A DNA stretch of 64,000 nt. Origin: Massilia sp. Root351 (lineage in GTDB: Bacteria; Pseudomonadota; Gammaproteobacteria; Burkholderiales; Burkholderiaceae_D). Below, piece after piece: positions 25,602 to 33,446 of the stretch. Made by a program: the position numbers and the translations under genes. Location: contig NZ_LMDJ01000031.1 of the NCBI RefSeq assembly GCF_001425045.1, positions 63,768 to 127,767 of the forward strand, read 5' to 3'. How positions within the stretch are numbered: the first letter of the stretch is position 1; the number at the start of each line of letters is the position of its first letter. Under the pieces are notes generated by a model that did not search any database, was not told where the DNA came from, and saw nothing but the letters and a program-made list of their open reading frames with translations.

Positions 25602-27095
25602 ATGAATATGATCGCGAATATGATCGGCAAGGGCGTCGCCCCACTGGCCGCAGCGCTGCTGCTGACCGCCTGCGCGGCGCCAACGTTCAAACAGCCTGAC
25701 ATCGCCGTGCCGACGGCGTTCAAGGAAGGCCAGAGCTCGGCCAACGCGGTGCAAACCGCGGCCGACGGCAGCCGCTGGAAGCAGGCGCAGCCTGCCGAAC
25801 AGCAGCCGCGCGGCGAATGGTGGCTGGCCTTCAACGATCCGGCCCTGAACCAGCTGATCGGCGAAGCCACCAAGGCCAACGCCAACCTGGCCGTGGCGGC
25901 CGCCCGCGTCAAGCAGGCGCGCGCCATCGCCGGCATCGCCGAAGCGGACCGCATTCCGCAAGTGGGCGTGGGCGTGGGCGCCCAGCGCGCCCGCAACTCG
26001 GCGCAGTCGCTCGGCCTGCCGGCCGGCTCGCCGGTGGCGCCGCAAACCAGCTACACCGCCAGCCTGACCGCCAGCTACGAGGTCGACCTGTTCGGCCGCG
26101 TTTCCTCCGGTGTGGACGCGGCCCGCAGCGACGCCGCTTCCGTGGAAGCGACCTACCGCTCGGTGCTGCTGGCGGTGCAGGCCGACGTGGCGCAGACTTA
26201 CTTCCGCCTGCGCGCCACGGACGCCGAATTGGCCACCCTGGAGCAGACCGTGCGCCTGCGCGAAGAAAACGTGAAGGTCAACCAGCGCCGCTTCGACCTG
26301 GGCGACATCGGCGAATTCGACCTGTCGCGCGCCAAGACCGAACTGGCCACCTCGCGCGCCGAAGCCATCGGCCTGCAGCGCACCCGGGTGACCACCGAGC
26401 ACGCGCTGGCCGTGCTGCTGGGCAAACCGGCGGCCGACTTCACGGCAGGCGTGAGTCCGCTGCTGGACTCGTCGCTGCTGCCGGCCATCCCGGCCGGCCT
26501 GCCGTCGGCGCTGCTGGAGCGCCGCCCGGACATTGCCTCCGCGCAGCGCGCCATGGAGGCGTCCAACGCCCGCATTGGCGTGGCCCGCGCGGCCATGTTC
26601 CCGGCGCTGAACATCAACGCCAACGGCGGCGGCGCAGCCGGCACGTTCTCGGAAGTGTTCAAGTGGAGCAGCCGTTCCTGGGTACTGGGCGCGCTGATGT
26701 CCATGCCGCTGATCGACGGCGGCCGCAACAAGAACAACGTGGTGCGCAGCGAAGCGGCGCTGGAAGAATCGGTCGCCAGCTACCGCCAGAGCGTGCTCAC
26801 CGCGTTCGCCGAGGTGGAAGACAACCTGGCCGGCCTGCGCATCCTGTCCGGCCAGACCCAGGAAATCGACGACGCGCTGGTCTCGGCGCGCCGCTCGGCG
26901 GACCTGGCGCAAAAGCTGTACACGGCCGGCCGCTCCAGCTACCTGGACCTGCTGGACGCGCAGCGCAACCTGGCCAGCGTGGAACGCGCGGCGGTACAGC
27001 TGCGCGGCAGCCGCGCGGTCACCACCGTGGCGCTGATCCGTTCGCTGGGCGGCGGCTGGGATGCCGGCGCACCGCTGGCTGTTGCATCCAAGTAA
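25602..27095 (+). CDS. Outer-membrane efflux channel, NodT family (OprN/OpcM type)
   Basis: 497 residues, a TolC-like trimeric channel subunit. The N-terminus has a lipoprotein signal (LAAALLLTACAAP). Two repeated halves carry the OEP pattern: EWWLAFNDPALNQLIGEA, SYEVDLFGRVSSGVDAAR, and in the second half ALLERRPDIASAQRAME and MPLIDGGRNKNNV. The start lies one base after the pump stop codon, so it completes a classic adaptor-pump-channel operon and is followed by a terminator. It is the only channel gene in the region and may also serve the second pump. Confidence 0.95.
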   Translation: MNMIANMIGKGVAPLAAALLLTACAAPTFKQPDIAVPTAFKEGQSSANAVQTAADGSRWKQAQPAEQQPRGEWWLAFNDPALNQLIGEATKANANLAVAAARVKQARAIAGIAEADRIPQVGVGVGAQRARNSAQSLGLPAGSPVAPQTSYTASLTASYEVDLFGRVSSGVDAARSDAASVEATYRSVLLAVQADVAQTYFRLRATDAELATLEQTVRLREENVKVNQRRFDLGDIGEFDLSRAKTELATSRAEAIGLQRTRVTTEHALAVLLGKPAADFTAGVSPLLDSSLLPAIPAGLPSALLERRPDIASAQRAMEASNARIGVARAAMFPALNINANGGGAAGTFSEVFKWSSRSWVLGALMSMPLIDGGRNKNNVVRSEAALEESVASYRQSVLTAFAEVEDNLAGLRILSGQTQEIDDALVSARRSADLAQKLYTAGRSSYLDLLDAQRNLASVERAAVQLRGSRAVTTVALIRSLGGGWDAGAPLAVASK

Positions 27096-27137
27096 TTTTG
27101 AGTTAATCCTATACCGGTAGTTCTCGTTTTGCCCTTG

Positions 27138-27166
27138 ACGGCGCCAGTGATGGCGCCGTTTTTTTT
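27138..27166 (+). terminator. Intrinsic terminator after the first efflux operon
   Basis: ACGGCGCC and GGCGCCGT form a perfect 8-bp stem with a 6-base loop, running into eight T residues. It should end the first adaptor-pump-channel transcript, meaning the second pump pair needs its own promoter in the 71 bp that follow (a weak TTGCTT-N18-CAGAAT is present). Confidence 0.92.
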
Positions 27167-27237
27167 AACATCGTTTAACTCGCGTTTCATTGCTTTTCTC
27201 GCTAGACTCTTTGCAGAATCGACAGCGAAGGAAAGCC

Positions 27238-28449
27238 ATGAAACAGTCATTGCTGGCCGTATTGCCGTTTGTTTTGCCGCTCGCCTTGCCGCTCGCCTTG
27301 TTAGGCGCTTGCGGCGAGAAGCCGAAGGAGGCGCCGCCGCAGGGCGGGGCGCCGGTGTCCGCCGCGCTGGTGGTGGAGAAAGAAATCACCGAGACCCAGG
27401 AATTTTCGGGCCGGCTGGAGGCCATCGAGCGGGTCGAAGTGCGGCCGCGCGTGGGCGGCTATATCACCGCCGTCAACTTCACGCCGGGCAGCATCGTGCG
27501 CAAGGGCGACGCGCTGTTCGTGATCGATACGCGTCCCTACCAGGCGGCGCTGAGCGGGGCCGAAGCGGCGGTGGCATCCAACCGCGCCAAGGCCGAACTG
27601 GCCAAGCTGGAACTGACCCGCGCCGAGCGCCTGTACGCCGACCGCGCCATCGCCCAGCGCGAGCTGGACGAGCGCGCCGCCGGGCTGAAAGAGCTGGACG
27701 CGGACCTGCGCGGCGCCCAGGCGGCATTGGAAACGGCGCGCCTGAACATGGGCTACACGCGGGTGCAGTCGCCCATCGCGGGCCGTGTCAGCAAGGCTGA
27801 AATCACCGTCGGCAACCTGGTCGACACCACGGCGGTGCTGACTTCCGTGGTCTCGGTCGACAAGATCTACGCCAGCTTCGACGGCGACGAGGAAACCTAT
27901 CTGCGCGTGGCGCCGCTGGCGCACAAGGGCACGGCGGTACCGGTGCGGGTGGGGCTGGCCAACGAGCAGGGCTTCCCGCACGAAGGCAAACTGGAGTTCG
28001 TCGACAACCGGCTCGACCCGCAGTCCGGCAGCGTGCGCATGCGCGCCACCTTCGTCAATGCGGACAACACGCTGGTGCCCGGCCTGTTCGCGCGGGTGCA
28101 GGTCAGCGGCGGCAAGGACGGCAAGGCAAGCCAGGCGCTGCTGATCAACGAGCGCGCCGTGGGCACGGACCAGAACCGCAAGTTCGTCTTCGTGGTGGGC
28201 AAGGACAGCAAGGCCGAATACCGCCCGGTATCGCTCGGCCCCACGGTCGACGGCCTGCGGGTGGTGCGCTCCGGCCTGCAGCGCGGGGAGAAGATCGTGG
28301 TCGGCGGCCTGCAGCGCGTGCGGCCGGGCGCGCCCCTCGCGCCGCAGATCGTCGGCATGGATTACGACCCGGCGGCGCCGCCCAAGCCGGCCAAGGAAAC
28401 CAAGGTGGCCGACGCTGCCGGCGCTGCCAGGGCGGAGGGGACGAAATGA
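27238..28449 (+). CDS. RND efflux periplasmic adaptor 2
   Basis: 403 residues from the ATG at 27238 behind AAGGAAA. The lipobox is LLGAC. It follows adaptor 1 in colinear fashion through the lipoyl halves (ETQEFSGRLEAIERVEVRPR; QSPIAGRVSKAEITVGNLVD) and the membrane-proximal domain, so the pair arose by duplication. It differs mainly in the signal peptide, in hairpin residues and in a shorter tail. Its stop overlaps the next start as ATGA, giving coupled translation with pump 2. No channel gene follows. Confidence 0.95.
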   Translation: MKQSLLAVLPFVLPLALPLALLGACGEKPKEAPPQGGAPVSAALVVEKEITETQEFSGRLEAIERVEVRPRVGGYITAVNFTPGSIVRKGDALFVIDTRPYQAALSGAEAAVASNRAKAELAKLELTRAERLYADRAIAQRELDERAAGLKELDADLRGAQAALETARLNMGYTRVQSPIAGRVSKAEITVGNLVDTTAVLTSVVSVDKIYASFDGDEETYLRVAPLAHKGTAVPVRVGLANEQGFPHEGKLEFVDNRLDPQSGSVRMRATFVNADNTLVPGLFARVQVSGGKDGKASQALLINERAVGTDQNRKFVFVVGKDSKAEYRPVSLGPTVDGLRVVRSGLQRGEKIVVGGLQRVRPGAPLAPQIVGMDYDPAAPPKPAKETKVADAAGAARAEGTK

Positions 28450-31400
28450 ACTTCTCCCGCTTCTTCGTCGATAAACCCATCTTCGCCGCCGTCCTGTCCA
28501 TCATCATCTTCGTGGCGGGGCTGATCGCCATCATCGAACTGCCCATTTCCGAGTACCCGGACGTGGTGCCGCCCTCGGTGGTGGTGCGCGCCCAGTACCC
28601 GGGCGCCAACCCCAAGATCATTGCCGAAACGGTGGCCGCGCCGCTGGAGGAGCAGATCAACGGCGTCGAGAACATGCTGTACATGGACTCGAAGAACACC
28701 TCCGACGGCTCGCTGGCGCTGACGGTGACGTTCAAGATCGGCACCAATGTGGAGCAGGCCGAGACCCAGGTGCAGAACCGCGTGCAGCGCGCCTTGCCGC
28801 GCCTGCCGGAAGAAGTGCGGCAGATCGGCGTGACCACCGTGAAGTCCTCGCCCAACCTGACCATGGTGGCGCACCTGGTCTCGCCCAACGGCCGCTACGA
28901 CGACGTCTACCTGCGCAACTACGCGGTGCTGAACGTGAAGGACCAGCTGGCGCGCATCCAGGGCATGGGCGAGGTGCAGCTGTTCGGCGCCGGCGACTAC
29001 GCCATGCGCGTGTGGCTGGACCCGCAGAAGGTGGCCGCGCGCAACCTCACCGCCAACGACGTGGTGCAGGCCATCCGCGAGCAGAACGTGCAGGTGGCGG
29101 CCGGCGTGATCGGCGCGGCGCCGTCGCGCGGCTCCGAGTTCCAGCTCACGGTCAACACGCAGGGACGGCTGAAAACACTGGAAGACTTCGGCGCCATCGT
29201 GGTCAAGACCAGCGGCGACGGCGCCACCACGCTGCTGCGCGACGTGGCGCGGGTGGAGCTGGGCTCCAACTCCTATTCGCTGCGTTCTCTGCTGAACAAC
29301 AAGTCGGCCGCCGCCATCGGCATTTTCGAGGCGCCCGGCGCCAACGCGCTGCAGCTCTCGACCGACGTGCGCAAGACGCTGGCGGAACTGAAGAAGGACT
29401 TCCCGGAGGGCGTAGACTTCGACGTGGTCTACGACCCGACCCAGTTCGTGCGCGAATCGATCAAGGCCGTGATCCATACGCTGCTGGAAGCGGTGGCGCT
29501 GGTGGTGCTGGTGGTGATCGTGTTCCTGCAAACCTGGCGCGCCTCCATCATCCCGCTGCTGGCGGTGCCGGTGTCGATTGTCGGCACCTTCGCGGTGATG
29601 CTGATGTTCGGCTTTTCCATCAACACGCTGTCGCTGTTCGGCCTGGTGCTGGCGATCGGCATCGTGGTGGACGACGCCATCGTGGTGGTGGAAAACGTGG
29701 AGCGCAATATTGCCAACGGCCTCACGCCGCACGACGCCACCATCCAGGCCATGAAGGAAGTGAGCGGGCCCATCATCGCCATTGCGCTGGTGCTGTGCGC
29801 CGTGTTCGTGCCGATCGCCTTCGTGTCCGGCCTGTCCGGCCAGTTCTACCGCCAGTTCGCGCTCACCATCGCCATCTCGACCGTGATCTCGGCCTTCAGT
29901 TCGCTCACGCTGGCGCCGGCGCTGGCCGCCTCGCTGCTGCAGCCGCACGACGCGCCGAAAGATCCGCTGACGCGGCTGATGGACAAGCTGTTCGGCCGCT
30001 TCTTCCACTGGTTTAACAAGGTGTTCGGGCGCGCCTCGGCGCGCTACGAGGACGGCGTGGGAGGGGTGCTGAAACGCAAAGCGGGCGCGGTCGGCGTCTA
30101 CCTGCTGCTGGTGGTGGCGGCCGGCCTGATGTTCCGCGCCGTGCCGGAAGGTTTCGTGCCGGGGCAGGACAAGCAATACCTGGTCGGCTTCGCGCAACTG
30201 CCGGACGCCGCGTCGCTGGACCGCACCGACGCGGTGATCCGGCGCATGTCCGATGTCGCCACCGGCGTGCCCGGCGTGCAGGACTCGATCGCATTTCCCG
30301 GCCTGTCGATCAACGGCTTCACCAACGCCCCCAACGCGGGCATCGTCTTCATCGGCCTGAAACCCTTCCATGAACGGCACGGCGACGCCGAATCCGGGCT
30401 CGGCATCGCTGCCGAAGTAAACAAGCGCATGGGCGCCATCCAGGACGCGTTCATCATGGTGTTCCCGCCGCCGCCGGTGAACGGCCTGGGCACCATCGGC
30501 GGCTTCAAGATGATGATAGAAGACCGGGGCAACCTGGGCTATGACGAGTTGTACAAGGCGGTGCAGGCCCTGCAGATGAAAGCCTGGCAGGAGCCGAAGC
30601 TGGCGGGCGTGTTCTCCAGCTACCAGATCAATGTGCCGCAGCTGTTCGCCGACATCGACCGCACCCGCGCCAAGCAATTGGGGGTGGCGCTGCCCACCAT
30701 CTACCAGACCTTGCAGATCAACCTTGGCTCCCTTTACGTGAACGACTTCAACCAGTTCGGCCGCACCTACCAGGTGCGGGTGCAGGCCGATGCGCAGTTC
30801 CGCTCGCGCGTGGAGCAGATTGCCCAGCTCAAGGTGCGCAGCGACCGCGGCGAGATGATACCGCTGTCGTCGCTGATGCGGGTCAGCGACACCTACGGGC
30901 CGGACATGGTGCAGCGCTACAACGCTTACGTGGCGGCGGACCTGAACGGCGGCCCGGCGCCGGGCGTGTCTTCCGGGCAGGCGCAGGAAGCGCTGGAGAA
31001 GCTGGCGCGCGAAGTGCTGCCCAAGGGGATCGGCTACGAATGGACCGAGCTGACCTACCAGGACATCCTGTCCGGGAACACCATGGTCTACGTGTTCCCG
31101 CTGTGCGTGCTGCTGGTGTTCCTGGTGCTGGCGGCGCAGTACGAGAGCTGGACCTTGCCGCTGGCGGTGATCCTGATCGTGCCCATGTCCATCCTGTGCG
31201 CGCTGGCCGGCGTGAAGCTCACCGGCGGCGACAACAACGTGTTCACGCAGATTGCGCTGTTCGTGCTGGTGGGATTGGCGTCGAAAAACGCCATCCTGAT
31301 CGTGGAATTCGCGCGCGAGCTGGAGGACCACGGCCGCACCATCCTGCAGGCGGCGCTGGAAGCCTGCCGCCTGCGGCTGCGGCCCATCCTGATGACGTCC

Positions 31401-31634
31401 ATCGCTTTCATCATGGGCGTGCTGCCTCTGGTGTTCTCCAGCGGGGCCGGGTCGGAAATGCGGCACGCGATGGGTGTGGCCGTGTTCGCCGGCATGCTGG
31501 GCGTGACCTTCTTCGGCCTGTTCCTCACGCCGGTGTTCTACGTCATCCTGCGCACCTTCGCGCGCAAATTCGAGCGCAAGCCGCACGCCGGACCGGCGCC
31601 GGCAGCGCCACATACAGGGGGCGAGGGGCACTGA
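28446..31634 (+). CDS. RND multidrug efflux pump 2, paralogue of pump 1
   Basis: 1062 residues, same class and same landmarks as pump 1 (GIVVDDAIVVVENVERN, VGLASKNAILIVEFA). Membrane helices look almost unchanged, while differences collect in the periplasmic porter and docking loops (for example KNTSDGSLA against QNTSDGALA, and the region after IKPFHER-like positions near residue 635), as expected if substrate range has diverged. It lacks its own outer-membrane factor and probably shares the channel encoded at 25602. It ends 13 bp before a convergent gene. Confidence 0.95.
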   Translation: MNFSRFFVDKPIFAAVLSIIIFVAGLIAIIELPISEYPDVVPPSVVVRAQYPGANPKIIAETVAAPLEEQINGVENMLYMDSKNTSDGSLALTVTFKIGTNVEQAETQVQNRVQRALPRLPEEVRQIGVTTVKSSPNLTMVAHLVSPNGRYDDVYLRNYAVLNVKDQLARIQGMGEVQLFGAGDYAMRVWLDPQKVAARNLTANDVVQAIREQNVQVAAGVIGAAPSRGSEFQLTVNTQGRLKTLEDFGAIVVKTSGDGATTLLRDVARVELGSNSYSLRSLLNNKSAAAIGIFEAPGANALQLSTDVRKTLAELKKDFPEGVDFDVVYDPTQFVRESIKAVIHTLLEAVALVVLVVIVFLQTWRASIIPLLAVPVSIVGTFAVMLMFGFSINTLSLFGLVLAIGIVVDDAIVVVENVERNIANGLTPHDATIQAMKEVSGPIIAIALVLCAVFVPIAFVSGLSGQFYRQFALTIAISTVISAFSSLTLAPALAASLLQPHDAPKDPLTRLMDKLFGRFFHWFNKVFGRASARYEDGVGGVLKRKAGAVGVYLLLVVAAGLMFRAVPEGFVPGQDKQYLVGFAQLPDAASLDRTDAVIRRMSDVATGVPGVQDSIAFPGLSINGFTNAPNAGIVFIGLKPFHERHGDAESGLGIAAEVNKRMGAIQDAFIMVFPPPPVNGLGTIGGFKMMIEDRGNLGYDELYKAVQALQMKAWQEPKLAGVFSSYQINVPQLFADIDRTRAKQLGVALPTIYQTLQINLGSLYVNDFNQFGRTYQVRVQADAQFRSRVEQIAQLKVRSDRGEMIPLSSLMRVSDTYGPDMVQRYNAYVAADLNGGPAPGVSSGQAQEALEKLAREVLPKGIGYEWTELTYQDILSGNTMVYVFPLCVLLVFLVLAAQYESWTLPLAVILIVPMSILCALAGVKLTGGDNNVFTQIALFVLVGLASKNAILIVEFARELEDHGRTILQAALEACRLRLRPILMTSIAFIMGVLPLVFSSGAGSEMRHAMGVAVFAGMLGVTFFGLFLTPVFYVILRTFARKFERKPHAGPAPAAPHTGGEGH

Positions 31635-31647
31635 GCGCGTGCCCGGC

Positions 31648-32445
31648 TTAGCGCGGCGCTGCGGCTTTCAGGCCGTGTTTGCGGGCGATGGCGGCCACCG
31701 TGCCGTCACGCTGCAGCTGGCGCAGCGTGGCATGAAACAGTTCGGCCTGCCGCACCGACATTTTCTTGCGCGACAGGCCGATGTAGTATTCAACCTTCTG
31801 CACTTCACCGACCTGCTTCAGGCCCGCGTCGCCTTCCTGCTTCATCAGGTGCAACGCCAGGTCCAGGTTGATGAACACCGCGCCCTTGGCGCCGTAGCGG
31901 CCCAGCCGCAGTTTGCGCAGCGCGGTGGGATTGTCCATCTCCACCTCCAGGCGCGCATCCGGTATGGCCTGGATCAGGTCGGTGGCGGCGTAGGAGGTGC
32001 CGGACGGTCCGTACGCCCCTATGGTGTAGCCGGCCAGGTCGGCCGGGCCGGTGTAGCGCATGGGATTTTGCTGCTGGGCGTACAGGACGTAGGACGACTG
32101 GATAACCGGGGCGCCCATGTGGAAAATCTGTTCGCGCTGCGGCGTCTTGAGCAGCAACAGGATGCCGTCGGCCATGCCGCTCTGGGCCAGCGCGTAAGCG
32201 CGCCGCCAGGGATAGACCTCGAGCTTGCACTCGGTCTGCATGGCCGCGCAGACTTCCCGCAAGACTTCGGGGAAGACGCCGACAGGCTGGCCGCCCTTGA
32301 CGTCGTTAAATGGCGGGAAAACCTGCATGACGAAAGTCAGCGGCGGCGCGGCAAGCGCGGCGGCCGGCAGCAGCGCGGACAGCAAAACAGCCAGCAGGGG
32401 GAGCCGTGTCGGCCGTAGCGATGGCCGCGAGCATGTCCTGGTCAT
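31648..32445 (-). CDS. Exported solute-binding-like protein (SBP_bac_3 family)
   Basis: 265 residues. Signal peptide ending AALAA, then a two-lobed amino-acid-binding fold of family 3: FVMQVFPPFNDVKGGQPVG, EVLREVCAAMQ, YPWRRAYALAQSGMADGILL. In this subset (with YPWRRAY) the proteins often stand without ABC permeases, as here; both neighbours are unrelated. It might bind an amino acid or small acid in the periplasm, or act as a sensor partner. It converges with RND pump 2. Confidence 0.85.
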   Translation of the reverse strand: MTRTCSRPSLRPTRLPLLAVLLSALLPAAALAAPPLTFVMQVFPPFNDVKGGQPVGVFPEVLREVCAAMQTECKLEVYPWRRAYALAQSGMADGILLLLKTPQREQIFHMGAPVIQSSYVLYAQQQNPMRYTGPADLAGYTIGAYGPSGTSYAATDLIQAIPDARLEVEMDNPTALRKLRLGRYGAKGAVFINLDLALHLMKQEGDAGLKQVGEVQKVEYYIGLSRKKMSVRQAELFHATLRQLQRDGTVAAIARKHGLKAAAPR

Positions 32446-32566
32446 GGCTCGTCCTTTTGAGGGAGGGATGGCTCCAGACTATAGGCGCATTTCACGCTCC
32501 GATCAACTGCGGCCCCGCGGCCATTGGTTTATCATGCTGGCTGGCTGATTTGATAAAGAGGGCAGT

Positions 32567-33232
32567 TTGATAACGAGTGCTTTGCTGGCGGCAGTGCCGG
32601 GTATTCAACATGGTTTTGGCACCGCTTCCGCGCTGGTGCCGGAGCCGCTGCAAGCGGCGTGGGAGCTGCGCCCGGCCAAGCGCCAGGTGCACGGCACGCG
32701 ATCGGTGCGCATCACCGCGATGCAGCAGGCTGCGGGCGAGGCCGATGCGTTCTACACCTCCGCCAGCGGCATTCCGGTGAGCGTGATCACCGCCGATTGC
32801 GTGCCGCTGCTGATGGCGCGGCGCGACGGCGCCATGGTGGCGGCGCTGCACGCCGGCTGGCGCGGCCTGTACGCCGGCATCATCGGCCAGTTCTGGCATG
32901 GGCTGCGCGAACGCGGCGAACGGCCGTCCGACTGGGTGGCCGCCATCGGCCCCACCATCTGCGCAGCGTGCTATGAAGTGAGCGAGGAACTGGCGCAAGA
33001 CTTCCTGCGCCGCTACGCGGCGCTGCCGTCGGCCACCATCCTGCCGAGCGAGCGCCACCTGGATTTGCGGGCCCTGGCGCAGCACGAGCTTGAACGCGCG
33101 GGGCTGGGCGGATTCGAGCACGTGGGCGGCTGCACTTGCTGTGCGCGCGGCGCGGATGGGGCGCTGACCTTCCGCAGCTACCGCCGCGGCGACCGCAATT
33201 CTCAGCAGCATGCCGGAGTGTTGCGTCTTTGA
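32567..33232 (+). CDS. pgeF: PgeF/YfiH-family protein (peptidoglycan editing or purine nucleoside enzyme)
   Basis: 221 residues from a TTG start preceded by AGAGGG; no ATG is available upstream in frame. Core signatures are ITADCVPLL, the His of LHAGWRGLYAG, AIGPTICAACYEVSEEL and the late CTCCARG, which provide the Cys/His zinc-type site of the family. Members have been described both as removing L-Ser misincorporated in peptidoglycan precursors and as purine nucleoside phosphorylase/adenosine deaminase. It is shorter at the N-terminus than E. coli YfiH and lacks the SLNLG segment, so it may be a divergent paralogue. Not next to rluD-type genes. Confidence 0.8.
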   Translation: MITSALLAAVPGIQHGFGTASALVPEPLQAAWELRPAKRQVHGTRSVRITAMQQAAGEADAFYTSASGIPVSVITADCVPLLMARRDGAMVAALHAGWRGLYAGIIGQFWHGLRERGERPSDWVAAIGPTICAACYEVSEELAQDFLRRYAALPSATILPSERHLDLRALAQHELERAGLGGFEHVGGCTCCARGADGALTFRSYRRGDRNSQQHAGVLRL

Positions 33233-33325
33233 AACGGTGTCGATGCGCCGCCGACCATCCGCTGGATGCCGTTGCGGCCCGGGCATAGCATGGTTGACCA
33301 CCATAAGCGTCCGGGAGACGCAACA

Positions 33326-33397
33326 ATGAAATTCCTGCAATCCATGCTGACGGCGCCGCTGGCCGCCCCAAGTTGGCTGGCTAAGTTGGCTGGCTAA
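33326..33397 (+). CDS. Possible 23-residue peptide
   Basis: ATG at 33326, with GGGAG eight bases upstream, opens a 23-codon frame (MKFLQSMLTAPLAAPSWLAK then LAG). It would be a short amphipathic or hydrophobic peptide. Its 3' end lies in a tandem 13-bp repeat that supplies the stop codon. Evidence is only the ribosome site and start; it could be chance. It lies in the 214-bp gap before ligD. Confidence 0.25.
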   Translation: MKFLQSMLTAPLAAPSWLAKLAG

Positions 33398-33408
33398 GTT
33401 AGCTGGCT
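33370..33408 (+). repeat. Three tandem 13-bp repeats before ligD
   Basis: AAGTTGGCTGGCT occurs twice exactly and a third time with one change (AAGTTAGCTGGCT). As 13 is not a multiple of three, copy-number change would shift the small frame ending here. It lies 39 bp upstream of ligD. Copy number may vary between strains. Confidence 0.85.
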
Positions 33409-33446
33409 AACCGTAGCGCAATGGCTGCGGGCGTAGAGTTTGCGCT

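Noticed and set aside
22814..25996. Open frame of 1060 codons on the minus strand opposite pump 1
   Set aside because: GC-rich codon bias keeps the antisense frame open. The product is His/Gln/Arg-rich with no domain, while the plus strand encodes a complete RND pump. The same applies opposite pump 2 (28362-31631) and opposite the large hybrid kinase (8912-12034, plus strand).
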